A stretch of 32,732 nucleotides of DNA. It comes from a virus. The notes beneath the pieces were generated by a model. The model saw nothing but the letters and a program-made list of their open reading frames with translations, ran no database searches and had not been told where the DNA came from. The DNA lies in IMG/VR virus record IMGVR_UViG_3300028188_000013, positions 1-32,732 of that record. The stretch is one strand, 5' to 3'. A program made the translations under genes and the position numbers. Shown here piece after piece: positions 29,185 to 32,732 of the stretch. Within the stretch, counting starts at the first letter, position 1; each line of letters starts with the position of its first letter.

Positions 29185-31355
29185 AATAGGCTCGTCTGTG
29201 TCCCCGGTCCTGTCCCGGCGCTGGCTATATTCTTACATGCTGCCCTATAATACGATTCCTTCAGTTCGCATCCCACAAAACGCCTTCCCAATCCAATAGC
29301 CTGATGCCCTTCTGATCCGATTCCCATGAAGGGTGAGCATACCACATCTCCCTCATTGCTCCACAGCTTTATCACCCGCTCAATGGTCCCGAGTTGCAGG
29401 GGGCAGATATGCCGCTCGTCCTTCTCGTCCCGCCCCTCAGCGACATTGAGGGTGTCGCTTTCTCTTATATTATACCAGATGGGTCTTGCCCACTCAATCC
29501 ATTGGTTGTTGGTTATGTCTGGCTTGATGGGTTCCGCATTATCTCCCGGCTTACGAAATACAAGGATGTAGTCAGCCAGTGCCGGTCTAAGCCATGATGC
29601 ATCTTTTTTCAGTTGCGTGAAGAGGAGAGATTTAGCCTTAGTTCTGATGGCCTGTGCCTGGGGATCTTTATCAATGCAAACTTCCCCATGATAGATAAAC
29701 CCATGTTCTTGGAATAACTCAATCGTCATGCCCCTGAAGTCCTTCAGGCCGATATACCCATCTCTTACCAGCATAGCAGGGACTTGGGCAACGTGTACCG
29801 CACAATTGCGCCCCGGTTTAGTGATCCGCAATAGGTGATCGGCAATGATGCCAAAATGATCCATGAAAGTGTCTTTGTCGTCCGAGTTGCCTATGTCTCT
29901 GGGCGTTGGAGAATAGGTATAGAGGCTCAGGAACGGAGGAGAGAACACGGACAACCCAACCGAATCATCCTCTATTTCAGCCATACGGATACAGGAATCA
30001 CCAAGCATCAGTTTATAATCATGGGTCTCAACTGTGTCTTCGTTATATTTCTCCACTTTTTCTCCTCCGTCAAGTTCCTCTTTTTCAAATTCCTTGATGT
30101 TTTCTATCAGCTTATCCTTCAGGAATGTAGCCATCTTCTCTTTCCTTTTGATGTTTTTGAATATTGCACTCTCGATGTCTGTCAGGACAATATGGGCATC
30201 CACTGGATGAGTCTGTCCGAACCTATAGGATCTACGGATGCACTGATAGTAAGTCTCCCACGAATCATTTAAACCCATGAAAACCATCTTATGGGCATTC
30301 TGAAAATTCATACCAAAGCCCCCGATCTTGGGTTTGGTGACAAGGACTCTGATCTTACTATCCTGAAAATCTTCAAAAACCTGCGTCTTGTGTTCAGCGT
30401 CATCAGCCCCCGACACCTCAACGGCCCCAGGTATGATCTTTCCCAGCTTGGTTGATTCGTCGTTGAGGCCGCACCATACAATCCACTGGTCCTCATCGTT
30501 GATGAGATCGCAGACTGCCACCATGCGCTCTTCTACGGTGCCCTTACGTATTCTGGCCCTATCAGAGATACCTTTCATACCTGTGAAAAAAAGGGCATCA
30601 TCAGGGCGGTAGTCTGTCTTTACAAACAACGGATTGATGTTAAGCGGAGGAAGGATATAGCCATCATCATCATATCCAAGATCAGATGGTAGTTGAATGA
30701 ACATGCCCCACGATGCCATCCAGCGGAAGAAGGCCTCATGGGCATGGCCCTTGAGCCGCCATCCATCATCGTCGTGAACGAAATATGTTGCCAGCATATC
30801 GTTTCTTGTTTTGACCCCAAGAAACTCTGCATGATTAGCCATCTCCGTTATATCATTGGGTGCTGGAGTGGCCGTACAGCATAGCCGGTAGGGCGTTTTA
30901 CCGAACTGATCAAGCAACTTCAGGCGTGTTTTTCCATCCAGAGACTTCAGAATAGAACTCTCGTCAAGGACTACCCCTTGAAATCTGCTTGTGTCTAACT
31001 TTGTCACCATCTCATAGTTGGTAATTTGTATTCCATCAGTCATCTCGGCATTATTACGGATATAAGGCAAGTCAATGCCGATGATTTTCGCTTCTCTCTG
31101 TGTCTGTCGTGCCACTGACAATGGAGCAACAATAAGGGTATTGTCAGTCATCAGCCGCCCCCACTCAAGCTGCATCCTTGTCTTTCCAAGGCCGGTGTCG
31201 GCAAAGATTGCAGCACGACCCTTGCGAATTGACCATTGCGTCAGATCGCGCTGGAACGGGAACAGCGATGGGTGAATCTCATCCCGCTCCACATGCTTGC
31301 CTGTTTCGTGCGTTATTGATTGCTTATCCTCCAAGAACTGTGCATAGTCTTTCAT
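29181..31355 (-). CDS. SNF2-family helicase fused to DNA methyltransferase
   Basis: 724 aa. N-terminal SNF2/SF2 motor: SLFPFQRDLTQWSIRKGRAA, Walker A ADTGLGKT (52-59), LIVAPLSV (74-81), DESS (131-134), TATPAPND (161-168), then helicase-C GGFGMNFQNAHKMVFMG and CIRRSYRFGQ (372-381). C-terminal methyltransferase: LGDSCIRMAEIEDDSV, motif IV SPPF (472-475), and AdoMet motif SPFMGIGSEG (674-683) with FVGCEL. SPPF suggests N4-cytosine methylation. All key residues are present in both halves. This may be a translocating modification enzyme for phage DNA protection. Promoter at 31383, ribosome-binding site AAAGGGGG. Confidence 0.93.
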   Translation of the reverse strand: MKDYAQFLEDKQSITHETGKHVERDEIHPSLFPFQRDLTQWSIRKGRAAIFADTGLGKTRMQLEWGRLMTDNTLIVAPLSVARQTQREAKIIGIDLPYIRNNAEMTDGIQITNYEMVTKLDTSRFQGVVLDESSILKSLDGKTRLKLLDQFGKTPYRLCCTATPAPNDITEMANHAEFLGVKTRNDMLATYFVHDDDGWRLKGHAHEAFFRWMASWGMFIQLPSDLGYDDDGYILPPLNINPLFVKTDYRPDDALFFTGMKGISDRARIRKGTVEERMVAVCDLINDEDQWIVWCGLNDESTKLGKIIPGAVEVSGADDAEHKTQVFEDFQDSKIRVLVTKPKIGGFGMNFQNAHKMVFMGLNDSWETYYQCIRRSYRFGQTHPVDAHIVLTDIESAIFKNIKRKEKMATFLKDKLIENIKEFEKEELDGGEKVEKYNEDTVETHDYKLMLGDSCIRMAEIEDDSVGLSVFSPPFLSLYTYSPTPRDIGNSDDKDTFMDHFGIIADHLLRITKPGRNCAVHVAQVPAMLVRDGYIGLKDFRGMTIELFQEHGFIYHGEVCIDKDPQAQAIRTKAKSLLFTQLKKDASWLRPALADYILVFRKPGDNAEPIKPDITNNQWIEWARPIWYNIRESDTLNVAEGRDEKDERHICPLQLGTIERVIKLWSNEGDVVCSPFMGIGSEGHQAIGLGRRFVGCELKESYYRAACKNIASAGTGPGTQTSLF

Positions 31356-31382
31356 CTATCCCCCTTTGTTGAGTGTCTATAG

Positions 31383-31411
31383 AATATAGTAAATAAATTG
31401 ATATAAGTCAA
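31383..31411 (-). promoter_or_regulatory. Promoter of the helicase-methyltransferase gene
   Basis: -35 TTGACT (31406-31411), 17-base spacer, -10 TATATT (31383-31388) on the minus strand, overlapping the last codon of the MazG-like gene. Confidence 0.77.
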
Positions 31412-31755
31412 GATATGTCGGTATATTTCTTATTGCTCCCCTTGGCCTTTTCTACAGGATACTTGATTCTATTCTTTGCCATCTTCCACGCAATAGCAGC
31501 CAATGGGTCACAATCCATCTTCTGACACATCATCAAGGCATAGATCATTACATCTGCTATCTCCTCCAAGATAGCATCCTCAGTCCCTTCAATACCTTCC
31601 TCAATCTCTTCATTGGTGCGGAACATGAATATCTCAAGCAACTCAGAGGCTTCAACTGATAGGGCAATGGCAAGGTCCTTGTGGGTGTGGAACTGCCCCC
31701 AATCGCGTTCCTCTGTGAATTGGGCTATATCAGCCATGATCTTTTCTATGGTCAT
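31408..31755 (-). CDS. mazG: MazG-like nucleotide pyrophosphohydrolase
   Basis: 115 aa, all-alpha. Metal-binding pattern: LSVEASELLEIFMF and, ~30 residues on, AILEEIADVMIYALMM; DKDLAIALS-type opening helix (HTHKDLAIAL). Family members hydrolyse (d)NTPs to monophosphates, or lower (p)ppGpp effects in phage-infected cells. Start: AAGGAG 6 bases before ATG. Overlaps the upstream RHH-like gene by 4 bases. Confidence 0.88.
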   Translation of the reverse strand: MTIEKIMADIAQFTEERDWGQFHTHKDLAIALSVEASELLEIFMFRTNEEIEEGIEGTEDAILEEIADVMIYALMMCQKMDCDPLAAIAWKMAKNRIKYPVEKAKGSNKKYTDIS

Positions 31756-31952
31756 TCGCTCTCCTTCCAGAATAACCGCTTGGCTACTACCTCTCCTCTT
31801 GTCATTCCTGTCGCCTTAGACTGCCTGATGATCTCCTTAGCCAATCCCTCGGGTATGCTCATACTGAACGATACCCATCCTGTTTTCTTACGCCTACCCG
31901 CTCCCTTGCGTGATCCTCCCCAGTTGGGACTATCTGTAGGACGTTTAGCCAT
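31752..31952 (-). CDS. Ribbon-helix-helix-like small protein, 66 aa
   Basis: Start placed at the ATG (MAKRPTDSPNW) with AGGAGG 7 bases upstream; the longer frame has no such site. N-terminal GGSRKGAGRRKKTG is a basic, flexible motif common in phage proteins. VSFSMSIPEGLAKEIIRQSK then GMTRGEVVAKRL fits one beta strand and two helices, as in CopG/Arc dimers. Possible transcriptional regulator, and another candidate to bind the 14-bp palindromes. Confidence 0.68.
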   Translation of the reverse strand: MAKRPTDSPNWGGSRKGAGRRKKTGWVSFSMSIPEGLAKEIIRQSKATGMTRGEVVAKRLFWKESE

Positions 31953-32166
31953 TGAAGATCCTCCTGTATAGTTTCTGAGTGAATGACGGCGGTGCGGGTT
32001 CCCATTTATCACAATCGCCCTTTTTATTAACCCACCCGATAGGCGTATCGCCAGTTTTTTCCCACTTACCATCAAAAACCCTTTTACGAGCAATGGGTTG
32101 TATCAGACAGACATATTCGTCAATCCGACCCAACCCGAGATACTTACATCCCTTACAGTAAGGCAT
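31945..32166 (-). CDS. Small Cys-rich protein, 73 aa
   Basis: MPYCKGCKYLGLGRIDEYVC, then KGDCDKWEPAPPSFTQKLYR. Four Cys arranged CxxC...C...C suggest one zinc site. AAAGGAGG lies 6 bases before the ATG. Overlaps the RHH-like start by 8 bases. Function unknown. Confidence 0.7.
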   Translation of the reverse strand: MPYCKGCKYLGLGRIDEYVCLIQPIARKRVFDGKWEKTGDTPIGWVNKKGDCDKWEPAPPSFTQKLYRRIFNG

Positions 32167-32177
32167 ATCAACCTCCT

Positions 32178-32522
32178 TTATGAGAATTCATAACCACTGA
32201 ACGAATATCCCTCTGCGTCGGTCCAGGTATTATCACTCGGATATTCCTTTGCGTGGTGGTGCTGATCGGTTCTCTTTGACTTTACCAAGTATAAGAAATC
32301 AGCAATAGTTATTTGGTCGCCCTCATCGCTCCATATCTCTCCTTCCGTCAGTATATCCTTCCACTGTTTAAAGGATATAATCTCAAAATCATTATATCCT
32401 TCATATTTCCGACACCCGTGAAAGTTAAATTGCCATCCCCATGATGCTTTGCCAATGTGCAGCTCATCATATCGCCCACACTCAGAGCAGATATTAGTTC
32501 GGTGGTAGTAGTTGGTTCCCAT
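32178..32522 (-). CDS. Conserved hypothetical protein (MGTNYY... family), 114 aa
   Basis: MGTNYYHRTNICSECGRYDE then LHIGKASWGWQFNFHGC: an opening I recognise from many phage hypothetical proteins, with CxxC and a later Cys/His that could bind zinc. Rest is beta-rich and acidic. Strong GGAGGAG site; ATG overlaps the upstream stop (TAATG). No function known. Confidence 0.82.
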   Translation of the reverse strand: MGTNYYHRTNICSECGRYDELHIGKASWGWQFNFHGCRKYEGYNDFEIISFKQWKDILTEGEIWSDEGDQITIADFLYLVKSKRTDQHHHAKEYPSDNTWTDAEGYSFSGYEFS

Positions 32523-32732
32523 TACTCTCCTCCGCTAAATAGTAGATCCATCAGTGTCTTTGTCTGCCACTCTTGTTCAGCAGCCCTCGCAGCAGCCCTC
32601 GCAGCATCCACCGCAGCAGCCCTCGCAGCAGCCCTCGCAGCATCCACCGCAGCATCCACCGCAGCATCCACCGCAGCATCCACCGCAGCAGCCCCCGCAG
32701 CATCCACCGCAGCATCCACCGCAGCAGCCCTC
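32522..32732 (-). CDS. Alanine-rich repeat protein, C-terminal part only
   Basis: The frame is open to the window end, so the N-terminus is missing and the apparent GTG start at 32719 is only a repeat codon. Visible part: tandem VDAA and RAA(A) units, then a unique tail AEQEWQTKTLMDLLFSGGE. Ala/Asp/Arg repeats of this kind probably form one long helix. Many phages carry such proteins with variable repeat numbers; function unknown. It is directly coupled to the 114-aa gene. Confidence 0.7.
   Translation of the reverse strand, partial: RAAAVDAAVDAAGAAAVDAAVDAAVDAAVDAARAAARAAAVDAARAAARAAEQEWQTKTLMDLLFSGGE
32578..32732. repeat. Tandem 12-bp and 9-bp repeats (GCAGCATCCACC / GCAGCCCTC)
   Basis: The plus strand reads mixed units of GCAGCATCCACC (encoding VDAA) and GCAGCCCTC (encoding RAA) from 32578 to the window edge. 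All units are multiples of three, so gains or losses keep the frame. Copy number probably varies between relatives by slippage or recombination. The array continues beyond the window. Confidence 0.88.

Noticed and set aside
32578-32732. Regular repeats that could suggest a CRISPR array
   Set aside because: Units are 9-12 bp, contiguous and in frame with a protein; there are no spacers and no cas genes.
1-32732. Integrase, attachment site or prophage boundary
   Set aside because: No recombinase gene, no tRNA-associated direct repeat and no bacterial flanking genes were found.

Overview
This window is part of a tailed double-stranded DNA bacteriophage genome (Caudoviricetes type). It encodes a tail fibre, a terminase pair, an endolysin/holin module, a replication and recombination module and many small accessory proteins. 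There are no integrase, transposase, rRNA or bacterial housekeeping genes. The host cannot be named. Strong AGGAGG ribosome-binding sites and promoters of the form TTGAC(A/T)-N16/17-TATATT indicate a bacterium with an ordinary sigma-70-type vegetative RNA polymerase. No lysogeny genes are seen, so a lytic life style is the simpler reading, apart from one small Cro/CI-type regulator.

Layout. 1-3978 (+): end of a tail fibre with an S74 auto-cleaving chaperone, then a winged-helix/metallophosphoesterase protein and small unknowns. 3965-13867 (-): replication, recombination and expression block. In transcription order it holds an ERF annealing protein, two small proteins, SSB, a ParB-DNA methyltransferase fusion, a PD-(D/E)XK-like protein, a winged-helix replication protein, a DnaB-type helicase, a Gam-like nuclease inhibitor, a sigma factor and a 769-residue multi-CxxC coiled-coil protein. 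14028-19409 (-): accessory cluster built around a two-domain Ycf46-like AAA+ ATPase and a long coiled-coil protein. 19562-25930 (+): XRE regulator, amidase endolysin, 3TM holin, RNA ligase, tiny ORFs, a CAU tRNA, structured RNAs, a second divergent sigma-like factor, a PD-(D/E)XK-like protein and a ParB-like protein. 25930-29184 (+): terminase small subunit-like protein, sliding clamp (dnaN) and terminase large subunit. 29181-32732 (-): SNF2 helicase-DNA methyltransferase fusion, MazG-like hydrolase, a ribbon-helix-helix-like protein, zinc-type small proteins and the end of an alanine-rich repeat protein.

Two systems stand out. (1) A 14-bp palindrome, GTTATACGTATAAC or its one-base variant GTTATGCGTATAAC, occurs eight times. 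Five copies sit 9-13 bases before a start codon with the ribosome-binding site in the gap, one covers the dnaN start codon, one abuts a promoter, and one lies inside the AAA+ gene as a 24-bp perfect palindrome. This looks like a phage-wide operator or mRNA-level control element. (2) Two small RNAs on the minus strand (about 9942-9822 and 11966-11859), each with its own promoter, share a fold: a 13-14 bp closing stem, a CCUGA...GNRA...CAGG hairpin stacked on it, and a 21-nt third hairpin. In each RNA an 8-nt segment of the third hairpin is exactly complementary to a different 8-nt segment about 10 nt from the RNA 5' end. This compensatory pairing argues for a real, probably undescribed, pseudoknotted phage RNA family.

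I also list a set of near-identical promoters, two of which (15961 and 19448) are clear copies of one cassette. A 35-codon ORF whose ribosome-binding site is sequestered in an 11-bp stem is coupled by ATGA overlap to the second sigma-like gene.
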